Shown: positions 18,491-26,556 of the stretch, piece by piece
How positions within the stretch are numbered: the stretch's first letter is position 1
How the letters are laid out: every line of letters starts with the position of its first letter
DNA from: JADCGM01 sp943370355
GTDB taxonomy: Bacteria > Pseudomonadota > Alphaproteobacteria > Sphingomonadales > Sphingomonadaceae
Reading direction: 5' to 3'
Length of the DNA: 64,000 bases
Assembly (NCBI GenBank): GCA_943370355.1
Contig: CALRQP020000015.1
Location: forward strand, 18,881 to 82,880
The notes under the pieces: generated by a model
What the model was told of the DNA's origin: nothing
The model's input: the letters and a program-made list of their open reading frames with translations, nothing else
The model's database searches: none
Program-made: the position numbers and the translations under genes

Positions 18491-18560
18491 GATCGACGCC
18501 TTTCGTTGCCGCCCGAGTCGCGGGCTCAACTTCGCAAACTTCGCGGAGAATCGGTGTTCA

Positions 18561-18585
18561 CGTTTCAATGTCCCGGCTTGAAACG
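18561..18585. promoter_or_regulatory. Palindrome upstream of the GST gene
   Basis: Eight-base perfect inverted repeat CGTTTCAA ... TTGAAACG with a 9-base spacer, 71-95 bases before the GST ATG in a stretch that is less GC-rich than its surroundings. Size and position suit a dimeric repressor or activator site for the GST/exonuclease unit. Nothing else in the 18491-18657 part of this gap is recognisable. Confidence 0.4.
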
Positions 18586-18657
18586 CAACAAAATTGCGAG
18601 TGAAAATCCTGTCGAACATATCATGAACAGATCAACTTGTCAATTTTCGTGGCACGC

Positions 18658-18774
18658 CGTCATCCCGGTGAACGTCGGGACCCAGAAGCTCGCAAAAAAT
18701 GCGCGCGGTAGCGCGCGCACGCTGCCACGTGCGTTGTTATATGCTGCTGGGTCCCGGTGTTCACCGGGATGACG
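18658..18774. repeat. 117-bp element with 28-bp terminal inverted repeats
   Basis: The left arm (18658-18685) begins CGTCATCCCGGTGAACG and the right arm (18747-18774) is its inverted copy with two mismatches. Between them is a second inverted repeat (TGCGCGC-ggta-GCGCGC). The arms match in part the compact repeat at 62804-62831, so this is a dispersed REP- or MITE-like family. The right arm ends where the ribosome site of the helicase gene starts (GGGAG at 18774-18778). No target duplication is visible. Confidence 0.75.
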
Positions 18775-18783
18775 GGAGTTTGG

Positions 18784-21192
18784 ATGACGTTACCCCCCAT
18801 CATCACCAACTGGCTCGCCGCGAAGGGTTGGGCGCTGCGGCGGCATCAGGGGGAGATGCTGGCGGCGGCGGAGGCGGGGCAGCATGCGTTGCTGGTTGCG
18901 GCGACGGGAGCGGGCAAGACGCTGGCGGGGTTTTTGCCGGTACTCGCCGACCTCATCGCGCATCCAGAGCATGACGGGCTGCACACCATCTATGTGTCGC
19001 CGCTGAAGGCGCTGGCCGTCGATGTGCAGCGTAATCTGCTCGGGCCGGTCGCGGAGATGGGGCTCGATATCCGGGTCGAGACGCGCACCGGCGATACGCC
19101 GTCGGACCGCAAAGCCCGGCAGCGGACCAAGCCGCCGCAAATATTGCTGACGACGCCGGAATCGCTGTCGCTGCTGATTTCCTATGTCGATTCGGACCGG
19201 CTGCTCGCTTCGATCAAAACCGTCATCGTCGACGAAGTACATGCCTTTGCGAGCGGCAAGCGCGGCGATTTGCTGTCGCTGACGCTGGCGCGGCTGCAGC
19301 GGCTCGCGCCGGATATGCGCCGCGTTGGCCTGAGTGCGACGATCGGCGATCCCGAGGCCTATCAGGGCTGGCTCGCACCCGACGCCGATGCGGAAAGCGT
19401 ACGGCTGGTCATCGGCGATCCGGGTGCCGCGCCCGACATCGGCATCCTCGTGCCGGAAGGGCGGATCCCCTGGTCGGGGCATAGCGGGCGGCATGCGATC
19501 CAGGATGTCTATGCGCTCATCAAGGCGCACCGGACGACGTTGGTATTCTGCAACACGCGCGGGCTTGCCGAACTGATCTTCCAGGATCTGTGGACGATCA
19601 ACGACGACCAGCTGCCGATCGGCATTCATCATGGCTCGCTGTCGGTCGAAGCGCGGCGCAAGGTCGAAAATGCGATGGCGGCGGGCAAGCTGCGCGGCCT
19701 CGTCTGCACCGCGAGCCTCGATCTGGGCGTCGACTGGGGCGATATCGACCTCGTGCTGCAGATGGGCGCGCCCAAAGGCTCGTCGCGGCTGCTGCAACGG
19801 ATCGGGCGGGCCAATCACCGATTGGACGAGCCGTCGAAAGCGCTCATTGCGCCGGGCAATCGTTTCGAATGGCTGGAGGCACGCGCCGCGCTCGATGCGG
19901 TCGCGGAGGGCGAGCTGGATGTCGAGGCGTTCCGGCCCGGCGCGCTCGACGTGCTCGCACAGCATCTGATGGCCTGCGCCTGTTCGGGGCCGTTCCAGGA
20001 AGATGCGATGTACGAAGAGGTGCGGTCGAGCGCGCCTTATGCCGGGCTGCCGCGCGACTTGTTCGACCGGACGCTGAGCTTCATCGAAACGGGCGGCTAT
20101 GCGCTTAAGGCCTATGACCGGTTCAAGCGGCTGGTGCGCGAGGCAGGCGGGGTCTGGCGGGTGTCGCATCCGCGCTTCATCGCGCAGCACCGGCTCAATG
20201 CCGGGATCATCGTCGAAGCGTCGATGGTCAATGTACGCTTCAAGAATGGCCGGTCGCTCGGCAAGGTCGAGGAATATTTCGCGTCGATGCTGCGCACCGG
20301 CGATGCCTTCCACTTCGCGGGCATGACGCTCGAAGTCGAGCGGATGGACGGGGCCGACCTCATCGTGAAGGCGACCGCCAAATCGGCGATGATCCCGAGC
20401 TATATGGGCGCGCGGCTGGCGCTGACCACGCATCTCGCCGGTCGGGTGCGCGCTTTCCTCGCGTCGCCAGACGAGTGGCCGCGCTTCCCCGACCAGATCC
20501 GCGAATGGCTGGAGGTGCAGCAGCGGCGCTCGCGACTGCCCCAGCCCGGCGAGTTGCTCGTTGAAACCTTCCCGCATGAGGGGCGGCATTATATGGTCGC
20601 TTACAGCTTCGAGGGCTGGAACGCGCATCAGTCGCTCGGCATGCTGCTGACGCGACGGATGGAGACGGCCGGGCTGAAACCGCTCGGCTTTCAGGCCAAT
20701 GACTATGCGCTGGCCTGCTGGTCGCTTGAGCCCGTCACCGATCCGGCCAGCCTGTTCTCTGCCGACATTCTCGAAGACGAGTTCACCGATTGGGTGTCGA
20801 ATTCGCACCTGCTCAAACGCGCGTTCCGCGAGGTCGCCGTCATTGGCGGACTCGTCGAGCGCCAGCAGCCGGGGCAGAAGAAGACCGGCAAGCAGGTCAC
20901 CTTCTCCACCGACCTCATTTACGACGTGCTGCAGCGCTGGGAGCCCGACCATATGCTGCTGCGCGCGGCGTGGGAGGATGCGAAGACGCGGCTCACCGAC
21001 GTCGGACGGCTCGCGAGCCTGCTCGATCGCGCAGCGGGGACGATCGTGCATCAGGTGCTCGATCAGGTGTCGCCGCTTGCGGTGCCGGTGCTGGTGATGA
21101 TCGGCCGCGAGAGCGTCGCGCCGGGCAGCGCCGAGGATGCGATGTTGATCGAGGCGGATGCGCTGGCCGCGATTGCGATGGGAGAAATGTAA
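18784..21192 (+). CDS. Ligase-associated DEXH helicase (Lhr-Core)
   Basis: 3'-to-5' superfamily 2 DNA helicase of 802 aa, matching the four-domain Lhr-Core without the long C-terminal extension of full Lhr. Walker A ATGAGKT is at 40-46, the DEVH box at 150-153, GLSATIGDP (motif III) follows, and the second RecA domain holds TLVFCNTRG, GIHHGSLS and QRIGRANHR (motif VI). The start at 18784 is chosen because GGGAG lies six bases before it; an in-frame ATG at 18757 lies inside the repeat arm. A redoxin gene separates it from pdeM downstream. It belongs to the ligase/exonuclease/PdeM repair set. Confidence 0.93.
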   Translation: MTLPPIITNWLAAKGWALRRHQGEMLAAAEAGQHALLVAATGAGKTLAGFLPVLADLIAHPEHDGLHTIYVSPLKALAVDVQRNLLGPVAEMGLDIRVETRTGDTPSDRKARQRTKPPQILLTTPESLSLLISYVDSDRLLASIKTVIVDEVHAFASGKRGDLLSLTLARLQRLAPDMRRVGLSATIGDPEAYQGWLAPDADAESVRLVIGDPGAAPDIGILVPEGRIPWSGHSGRHAIQDVYALIKAHRTTLVFCNTRGLAELIFQDLWTINDDQLPIGIHHGSLSVEARRKVENAMAAGKLRGLVCTASLDLGVDWGDIDLVLQMGAPKGSSRLLQRIGRANHRLDEPSKALIAPGNRFEWLEARAALDAVAEGELDVEAFRPGALDVLAQHLMACACSGPFQEDAMYEEVRSSAPYAGLPRDLFDRTLSFIETGGYALKAYDRFKRLVREAGGVWRVSHPRFIAQHRLNAGIIVEASMVNVRFKNGRSLGKVEEYFASMLRTGDAFHFAGMTLEVERMDGADLIVKATAKSAMIPSYMGARLALTTHLAGRVRAFLASPDEWPRFPDQIREWLEVQQRRSRLPQPGELLVETFPHEGRHYMVAYSFEGWNAHQSLGMLLTRRMETAGLKPLGFQANDYALACWSLEPVTDPASLFSADILEDEFTDWVSNSHLLKRAFREVAVIGGLVERQQPGQKKTGKQVTFSTDLIYDVLQRWEPDHMLLRAAWEDAKTRLTDVGRLASLLDRAAGTIVHQVLDQVSPLAVPVLVMIGRESVAPGSAEDAMLIEADALAAIAMGEM

Positions 21193-21260
21193 CGCACGCT
21201 GCTGGCCGGACGTACAAGGCAGAACGACGCCTCGCCATGCCGCAGCCAGAAAGCACCTTC

Positions 21261-21815
21261 ATGAAACTTCGCACCCTGTTTGCCGCGCTGTTGCTGGCGG
21301 TACCGGCTATGCTCGCGGCCGCACCGGTCGATATTGGCCCGGCGGTCGGGAGCCGTATCCCGGCGTTGGCCGCACAGACGACGAGCGGAACCGCTGCGAG
21401 CCTGCGGTCTATCGAGGGGAAGAAAGGCACGGTTCTCGTGTTCTTCCGCTCGGCGAAATGGTGTCCCTATTGCCAGCGGCAGCTCATCGACCTGAAGGCG
21501 CTGCAGGGGCCGATCGAAACGCGCGGCTATAGGTTGGCCGCGATCAGCTACGATCCGCCGGAGGTGCTGGCCCGTTTCGCGTCCGAACATGGCATTGGCT
21601 ACGCACTATTGTCCGACAGCAAGTCGGCGATGATCGACGCATTCAAGCTGCGCGATCCGCAATATCCGGTCGATAGCTTTGCTTACGGCGTGCCGAAGCC
21701 GGCGATCTTTGTGGTGGGGCCCGACGGCAGGGTGAAAGCAAAGCTGGCCGAAGAAGGCTATAAGGTGCGCCCGGGCAACGATGCGGTGGTCGCAGCGATC
21801 GACGGCTTGCGCTGA
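21261..21815 (+). CDS. Exported thioredoxin-fold redoxin (AhpC/TSA-like)
   Basis: 184 aa with a signal peptide (MKLRTLFAALLLAVPAMLAAA). The mature domain has the peroxiredoxin/thioredoxin fold: VLVFFRSAKWCPYCQRQL with a CPYC pair (C68, C71), a mid-domain cis-Pro region (GVPKPAIFVV) and DGRVKAKL. It is therefore likely a periplasmic thiol oxidoreductase or peroxidase rather than an AhpC with a resolving cysteine near the C-terminus, since no third cysteine exists. The ATG at 21261 is taken because it opens the signal peptide; a frame-consistent ATG at 21238 is also possible. It sits between two DNA-repair genes without obvious relation. Confidence 0.8.
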   Translation: MKLRTLFAALLLAVPAMLAAAPVDIGPAVGSRIPALAAQTTSGTAASLRSIEGKKGTVLVFFRSAKWCPYCQRQLIDLKALQGPIETRGYRLAAISYDPPEVLARFASEHGIGYALLSDSKSAMIDAFKLRDPQYPVDSFAYGVPKPAIFVVGPDGRVKAKLAEEGYKVRPGNDAVVAAIDGLR

Positions 21816-21820
21816 AAGCA

Positions 21821-21920
21821 CCCCACCCTGACCCTCCCCTGCAAGCAGGGGAGGGAACGCTCTTGCAAGGGATCGCCTGAATGCTCCCGCCCCTGCTTGC
21901 AGGGGAGGGCTGGGGTGGGG
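21821..21920. repeat. 100-bp GC-rich inverted repeat element
   Basis: Arms 21821-21851 and 21890-21920 are inverted copies of 31 bases with three differences. Each arm also holds its own hairpin (CCCTCCCCTGC-aa-GCAGGGGAGGG at 21832-21855). It fills most of the gap between the redoxin and pdeM, both rightward, and may act as a processing or termination hairpin. It resembles the CCCTC/GAGGG repeats at 25.4, 27.4 and 63.9 kb. Confidence 0.75.
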
Positions 21921-21973
21921 TGGCCAAAATTGAAGCACTTCCCGTTGATCGACCGCCCCGCTAAACCCACCTC

Positions 21974-22690
21974 ATGCGGTCCCCTTCCGTTTCATTTGGC
22001 GGCCACGACCTGATCCCCACCCCCTCGGGGGCGCTGTGGTGGCCGAGCCGCCGCGCGATGCTCGTCGCCGACTTACATTTCGAGAAGGCGAGCTGGTTTG
22101 CGCGCGCCGGCATGTTCCTGCCGCCCTATGACAGCGTCGAAACGCTGCGTTGCCTTGCCGAATGTGCGGATAAACTGGGCGCGACCGAACTCTGGTGCCT
22201 TGGCGACAGTTTCCACGACAGCGCCGGGGTCGAGCGGATGCCTGAGGGCGCGCGGGCGGCGCTGGATGCGCTGACGGCGCGGCTCGACTGGACCTGGATC
22301 ACCGGCAATCACGATCCCGGCATCGGCGATATCGGAGGCCGTGTGCTGGTCGAGGCCGAGGTCGACGGCCTGTTGCTACGGCACGAAGCGCAGGCCGGCG
22401 AGACGCGGCCCGAACTGTCGGGGCATTTCCACCCGAAGGTCGGGGTGACGATCCGCGGCCGGCGCATCGTACGGCGTTGCTTCGTCGCGAGCGAGCGCAA
22501 GATGATCCTACCCGCCTTCGGCACATTGACCGGGGGCATGGATGCTGCCGATCCGGCGATCCTGTCGCTCATGGACGGCGAGGCCTGCGCGCTGGTGCCG
22601 ATGGACGACCGGCTGCTGCGCTTTCCGCTGGAATTGCGGCGGCGGAAGGAGCCGGGCAGGCGCTCCCGGCTTGCGCGCGCCTTGAGCTAG
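21974..22690 (+). CDS. pdeM: Ligase-associated DNA endonuclease PdeM (MPE)
   Basis: Manganese-dependent single-strand DNA endonuclease of the metallophosphoesterase superfamily, 238 aa. The metal ligands are in order: DLH (D33, H35), GDSFHD (D78), GNHD (111-114), H137 in LLLRHEA and GHFHP (150-154). This architecture and the N-terminal HDLIPTPSGALWWPSRR are those of the endonuclease that travels with the ATP-dependent ligase, Lhr-Core helicase and MBL exonuclease. The C-terminal Arg/Lys-rich tail (RRRKEPGRRSRLAR) may aid DNA binding. It lies downstream of a 100-bp repeat and may have its own promoter. Confidence 0.88.
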   Translation: MRSPSVSFGGHDLIPTPSGALWWPSRRAMLVADLHFEKASWFARAGMFLPPYDSVETLRCLAECADKLGATELWCLGDSFHDSAGVERMPEGARAALDALTARLDWTWITGNHDPGIGDIGGRVLVEAEVDGLLLRHEAQAGETRPELSGHFHPKVGVTIRGRRIVRRCFVASERKMILPAFGTLTGGMDAADPAILSLMDGEACALVPMDDRLLRFPLELRRRKEPGRRSRLARALS

Positions 22691-22769
22691 ACCGAACGCC
22701 GGTGAACGGTCATGATATCTGCCAGGGTCGATAGCGTGACCCAATTGCGAGTGAGGTCGACAGGGGCAG

Positions 22770-23762
22770 ATGATCACGCGGGCGCTTCGAACGATCCCGA
22801 TCATCTTCGCTCTGCTGGCTGGCGCACAGCTCGATGCCAAGCCGCGCTTCGCGATCATCGACATGCATTTTCATGCCGACCGGCCGGATGCTGAAGGCCC
22901 GCCCGGTGGGAAGGTCTGTGCACCCTATGACGACTGGTCGCCGCGCGATCCGGGGCAGCCGATCGACACCTATCTCGACTGGTTCACGCTGCACCCGACC
23001 TGTGCCCATGTGCTGACGGCACCGACCGATCCGGCCGAATTGCGGGACCGCGGGCTGGCGATGCTCAGCCGCTACAACATCCTCGCGCTGGCGGGTGGCG
23101 AGGCGGCGACGGTCGAAGATTACCGCAGCCACGCGCCCGATTATGTGCTGCCGGCGGCGGGCTTCGGGATCACCGACGATTTCCCGCCGATTGCCGAGCT
23201 ACGCCGCCTGCATGCTGCAGGCAAAATGGCGGCGATCAGTGAAATCACCGCGCAATATGCGGGCATTGCGCCCGACGACCCCAAGCTCGAGCCCTATTTC
23301 GCGCTCGCCGAGGAACTCGACATTCCGGTCGGCATCCACCTTGGCCCGGGGCCGCCGGGAACGGCCTATTTCGCGACGCCGAATTATCGGGCTGCGGCTG
23401 GCGATCCGTTCCGGCTGGAGCCTGTGCTGCTGCGCCACCCGCGCCTGCGCATCTATGCGATGCATGCCGGCTGGCCGATGGGCGATGCGATGATCGCGAT
23501 GCTCTACGCGCACCCGCAACTGTATGTGGACATTGGCATCCTCGACTATGCCTATCCGAAGGTGGATTTTTACGCCTATCTGAAACGGTTGATCGATGCC
23601 GGTATTGAGAAGCGCATCCTGTTCGGATCGGACAATATGGTCTGGCCCGATTCGATCGGCGTCGCGATCGATCGGATCAACCGCGCACCCTTCCTGTCAG
23701 CCCGGCAGAAGCGGCTGATCCTTCATGACAATGCCGCGCGGTTCCTTCGCATCGAAGGCTAG
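22770..23762 (+). CDS. Exported amidohydrolase (Amidohydro_2/COG2159 type)
   Basis: TIM-barrel metal-dependent hydrolase, 330 aa, with a signal peptide (ITRALRTIPIIFALLAGAQLDA). The first metal motif is DMHFHAD at the start of the mature protein. A later GIHLGPG and YAMHAGWPMGD give the second and third histidines, and LFGSDNMVWP supplies the C-terminal Asp. This is the ACMSD/gamma-resorcylate decarboxylase-like branch. The substrate is unknown; export argues against the usual cytosolic decarboxylases. AGGGG precedes the ATG. It is convergent with the lipocalin gene (9-base gap). Confidence 0.8.
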   Translation: MITRALRTIPIIFALLAGAQLDAKPRFAIIDMHFHADRPDAEGPPGGKVCAPYDDWSPRDPGQPIDTYLDWFTLHPTCAHVLTAPTDPAELRDRGLAMLSRYNILALAGGEAATVEDYRSHAPDYVLPAAGFGITDDFPPIAELRRLHAAGKMAAISEITAQYAGIAPDDPKLEPYFALAEELDIPVGIHLGPGPPGTAYFATPNYRAAAGDPFRLEPVLLRHPRLRIYAMHAGWPMGDAMIAMLYAHPQLYVDIGILDYAYPKVDFYAYLKRLIDAGIEKRILFGSDNMVWPDSIGVAIDRINRAPFLSARQKRLILHDNAARFLRIEG

Positions 23763-23771
23763 GCGGCCTCG

Positions 23772-24335
23772 TCAGGGCTGGGCGGGGAATTCCAGCTTGC
23801 TGACGTCGTAACCGAGCGCCTTGCCCTTTGCGACGAGCGACTGCACCAGCGCGGGATCGGGGTGCACATCGCGCGTGTAGACCCAGAAATTGGTGAAGTC
23901 GGCGGTGGCAGAGATGAACCAGCTATAGTCGTCGGCATGGTCGAGCACCCAATAGTCGCGGGTGACCGGGATGAAGCCAAGGAAGCGATAGACGGCATGG
24001 AGCTTCGCATTGGTGCCGGGATCCACGATCTTGCCCGAGGCGCGGATCGATTTGAGTTTCCCGGCCGGCGTCTGGTCGCGGCAGCTGTCTTCGAGATCGA
24101 CCCGGTTGTTGCCCTTGGCGAAATATTCGGTGACGCCGGCCACGCAGCCATCGGTGAGCTTGGCGGGCGTGCGCGCGATCTCGATCCACTTGCCCTGATA
24201 GAGTTTGGCGACATCGACGACCTTAGCCGGCTCCGGCGCAGCGGGCGGCGCTGCGGCCTGCACCGCAGAGAGGCCGGTCATGCCGAGGAGAAACGCGGCA
24301 ACGATGATGCGCGGCAGGAGCGTTCGGTTTGTCAT
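23772..24335 (-). CDS. Lipocalin-family protein (Blc-like)
   Basis: Exported eight-stranded barrel protein, 187 aa. The signal peptide TLLPRIIVAAFLLGMTGLSAVQA ends near 27. The lipocalin GxW signature appears as GKWIEIARTP, followed by the later blocks LDHADDYSWFIS and WVYTRDVHPDP, which match bacterial Blc proteins. No lipobox cysteine is present, so it is probably soluble in the periplasm. The start at 24335 is set by AGGGGGGA nine bases before it; an ATG at 24344 is too close to that site. Ligand unknown, lipids being typical. It lies 35 bases downstream of the glycosylase gene. Confidence 0.82.
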   Translation of the reverse strand: MTNRTLLPRIIVAAFLLGMTGLSAVQAAAPPAAPEPAKVVDVAKLYQGKWIEIARTPAKLTDGCVAGVTEYFAKGNNRVDLEDSCRDQTPAGKLKSIRASGKIVDPGTNAKLHAVYRFLGFIPVTRDYWVLDHADDYSWFISATADFTNFWVYTRDVHPDPALVQSLVAKGKALGYDVSKLEFPAQP

Positions 24336-24370
24336 GTTCGTCATTCCCCCCTGAGTGAAGCCTCGTCGGC

Positions 24371-24988
24371 CTAAATCACCGCCGTCTTGTAGTGATGCCA
24401 CATAAATACCGCCGCAGCCCCACGGTGCGGCCGCCATGCCTCGGCGAGATCGCGTGTGACCTTCTCAGACGGCTTGGCATCAAGGCCCATGATTCGGCCC
24501 ATTTCGATCTGCACGGCGAGATCGCCGGCCGGCCAGATGTCGCCGCGGCCGTCGGCGAACAGCAGATAGACTTCCGCCGACCAGCGGCCGATGCCCTTGA
24601 CGCTGGTCAGCAGTGCAACCGCCTCGTCATCGTCGGCGGGCAGGTTGGCGAAATCGAGGGTTCCATTGTGGGTGAGCTCGGCGAGGCTCCGCAGATAGCT
24701 GGCTTTCTGGCGCGACAGGCCCGCGCCGCGCAGTTCGTCGTCGGAGAGAGCCAGCAAGGCCGCGGGATTTTCGGGATCACCGGCGATGCCCGCGAATTTC
24801 GCCCAGACCGCGTCGGCGGCCTTGTAGGACACTTGTTGGCCGACGATGGTCCGCGCGAGCGTCGCATAGCCGGTCATGCGGGTGCGCGGCTCGGGATATC
24901 CGGCGCGGGCAATGGCGGCGGCCATGCGCGGCTCTATCGCGGCAATCGCGTCGAGGCCCGAATTCAGGCGTTCGGCCGAAAGACCCAT
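24371..24988 (-). CDS. AlkA-type DNA-3-methyladenine glycosylase (HhH-GPD)
   Basis: Base-excision enzyme that removes alkylated purines, 205 aa, the length of the short AlkA/MagII-like group. The helix-hairpin-helix is at 130-140 (VKGIGRWSAEV), the catalytic aspartate is D156 in DIWPAGDLAVQ, and IVGQQVSYKAADAVW near 48 is the N-terminal family block. The start at 24988 is the first Met that gives the normal N-terminus; a longer open frame lies antisense to the ferredoxin gene. It is divergent from the ferredoxin and upstream of the lipocalin gene on the same strand. Confidence 0.88.
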   Translation of the reverse strand: MGLSAERLNSGLDAIAAIEPRMAAAIARAGYPEPRTRMTGYATLARTIVGQQVSYKAADAVWAKFAGIAGDPENPAALLALSDDELRGAGLSRQKASYLRSLAELTHNGTLDFANLPADDDEAVALLTSVKGIGRWSAEVYLLFADGRGDIWPAGDLAVQIEMGRIMGLDAKPSEKVTRDLAEAWRPHRGAAAVFMWHHYKTAVI

Positions 24989-25063
24989 CAGTTCCGCTCG
25001 GCTTGATTCATGTCCACTGCCGTTTAATAGGCGCGGGCGACCCTTCCGTCGACAGGAGCCGAC

Positions 25064-25381
25064 ATGCCCGCACTCACCATCGTCAACCGCGCCGGCGAAG
25101 CAAAGACCATCGAGGCGACCGCTGGGCTTTCGGTGATGGAGAATATCCGCGACGCAGGGTTCGACGAGCTGCTGGCGCTCTGCGGCGGCAGCTGCTCCTG
25201 CGCGACCTGCCATGTCGTCGTCGATGCCGACTGGTACGGCAAGACCGGCGGGCCGAATGCCGATGAGGACGACCTGCTCGAAAGCAGCGATCACCGTGCG
25301 CCGACCTCGCGCCTGTCCTGCCAGATCGAGATGACGGCAGCGCTCGACGGGCTGAAGGTCGCGATCGCGCCGGAGGATTAG
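25064..25381 (+). CDS. Adrenodoxin-type [2Fe-2S] ferredoxin
   Basis: Electron carrier of 105 aa. The cluster ligands are C40, C46, C49 and C86 (C-x5-C-x2-C-x36-C); C44 is an extra cysteine within the loop. The text MENIRDAGFDELLALCGG and SRLSCQIEM is that of the mitochondrial/Isc and P450-partner ferredoxin type. AGGAG lies seven bases before the ATG. No cytochrome P450, ferredoxin reductase or isc gene is nearby, so the partner is unknown. Confidence 0.93.
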   Translation: MPALTIVNRAGEAKTIEATAGLSVMENIRDAGFDELLALCGGSCSCATCHVVVDADWYGKTGGPNADEDDLLESSDHRAPTSRLSCQIEMTAALDGLKVAIAPED

Positions 25382-25386
25382 AGCGC

Positions 25387-25410
25387 GTCCCCTCTCGTTG
25401 GGGAGGGGAC
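25387..25410. repeat. Hairpin after the ferredoxin gene
   Basis: GTCCCCTC (25387-25394) and GAGGGGAC (25403-25410) form a perfect 8-bp stem six bases after the ferredoxin stop. It is a short member of the CCCTC/GAGGG repeats of this window and may help end or protect the ferredoxin transcript. There is no T-run. Confidence 0.5.
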
Positions 25411-25452
25411 TCAATAGCCTTGTGCGATGCCGGGTGCTAGAACCCGCTGCCT

Positions 25453-26556
25453 ATGGCACTGACCGGCCTCCGCTCCGAGACGTTTTTCTCCGACAAGAAC
25501 CGGGCGTTCTGGCTGCTGCAGTCGGGCGGCTGGGGCGCTTACTTCGTGCTGCGTGCGCTTGGTGGCCTCGCCAATCGGATGGGGCTGACCTTCATCCTGC
25601 CGACGATCATCGTGACCGCGACGGGCTTTTCGCTGACCCTGCTCATGGCCGCCGCCTACCGGCGGATCATCGTCATGAAGCCGATGTTCGTCTGGACGCT
25701 CACGCCGATGATCATATTGTCGGCCTCGGCGCTGTTCTCGGTGCTCGAAGTCTGGGCGCATGCGACCTTCTACGAGCCCGGCTGGCGGCCGCAGGGGGTC
25801 GAGTTTTTCGGTGCGATCCTGCTCGATTTGTCGGTGCTCGGCTCGTGGACTGGCCTCTATTTCGGCATCAACTATTATCTGATGCTCGCCGCGCAGTCGG
25901 AGCGAATGCTCAAGGTTGCGGCGCAGGCGAATGCGGCGCAGCTGGCGATGCTGCGCTACCAGATCAACCCGCATTTCCTGTTCAACACGCTCAACAGCAT
26001 CTCGACGCTGGTGCTGCTGAAGCAGACCGAGCGCGCCAATGCGATGCTGAGCCGGCTGTCGAGCTTCCTGCGCTACAGCCTCGTCAACGAGCCGACGCAG
26101 ATGGTGTCGATGGCGCAGGAGGTCGAGGCGCTGAAACTTTATCTCGACATCGAACGCATGCGTTTCGAGGAGCGTCTGCGCTTCAAGGTCGAGGTCGAGC
26201 CGCGCGCGATGGACGGGCGGCTGCCGTCGCTTTTGCTGCAGCCACTCGTTGAGAATGCTGTCAAATATGCCGTGACGCCGCAGGAGGAGGGGGCCGAGAT
26301 CGTCCTTGACGCGCGGCTGGCCGGGGAGCGGCTGGTCATCACCGTGGCGGACAGCGGGCCGGGGTTGACCGATGCGCCTGCGAAACCCAATTCCTCTTCA
26401 GGGGTTGGACTGGCGAACATCCGCGACCGGCTGGCGCAGGCCTATGGTCCGGACCACCGGTTCGAACTCAGTCCGAACCAGCCGCATGGGCTGGTGGTGA
26501 CTATCGACATACCATTCCAGGGGGCGACCGCCATTCTCAAGGAGGCCGCGCAGTGA
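25453..26556 (+). CDS. LytS/AlgZ-type sensor histidine kinase
   Basis: Membrane sensor kinase of the His_kinase (pfam06580) class, 367 aa. Four hydrophobic segments span ~20-155. The phosphorylated histidine is H174 in YQINPHFLFNTLNSIS, and the ATP-binding N box is LLLQPLVENAVKYAV, with DSGPGL and GVGLANIRDRL as G boxes. No extracytoplasmic sensor domain is present, so it probably senses a membrane signal. Its stop overlaps the GTG start of the response-regulator gene by 4 bases, so the pair is coupled. Confidence 0.92.
   Translation: MALTGLRSETFFSDKNRAFWLLQSGGWGAYFVLRALGGLANRMGLTFILPTIIVTATGFSLTLLMAAAYRRIIVMKPMFVWTLTPMIILSASALFSVLEVWAHATFYEPGWRPQGVEFFGAILLDLSVLGSWTGLYFGINYYLMLAAQSERMLKVAAQANAAQLAMLRYQINPHFLFNTLNSISTLVLLKQTERANAMLSRLSSFLRYSLVNEPTQMVSMAQEVEALKLYLDIERMRFEERLRFKVEVEPRAMDGRLPSLLLQPLVENAVKYAVTPQEEGAEIVLDARLAGERLVITVADSGPGLTDAPAKPNSSSGVGLANIRDRLAQAYGPDHRFELSPNQPHGLVVTIDIPFQGATAILKEAAQ

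Noticed and set aside
18790..21051. 753-codon open frame antisense to the Lhr-Core helicase
   Set aside because: It has Arg/His/Gln-rich composition, no motif and no ribosome site. Third-position GC bias in the helicase gene opens this frame. The sense protein has all helicase motifs.
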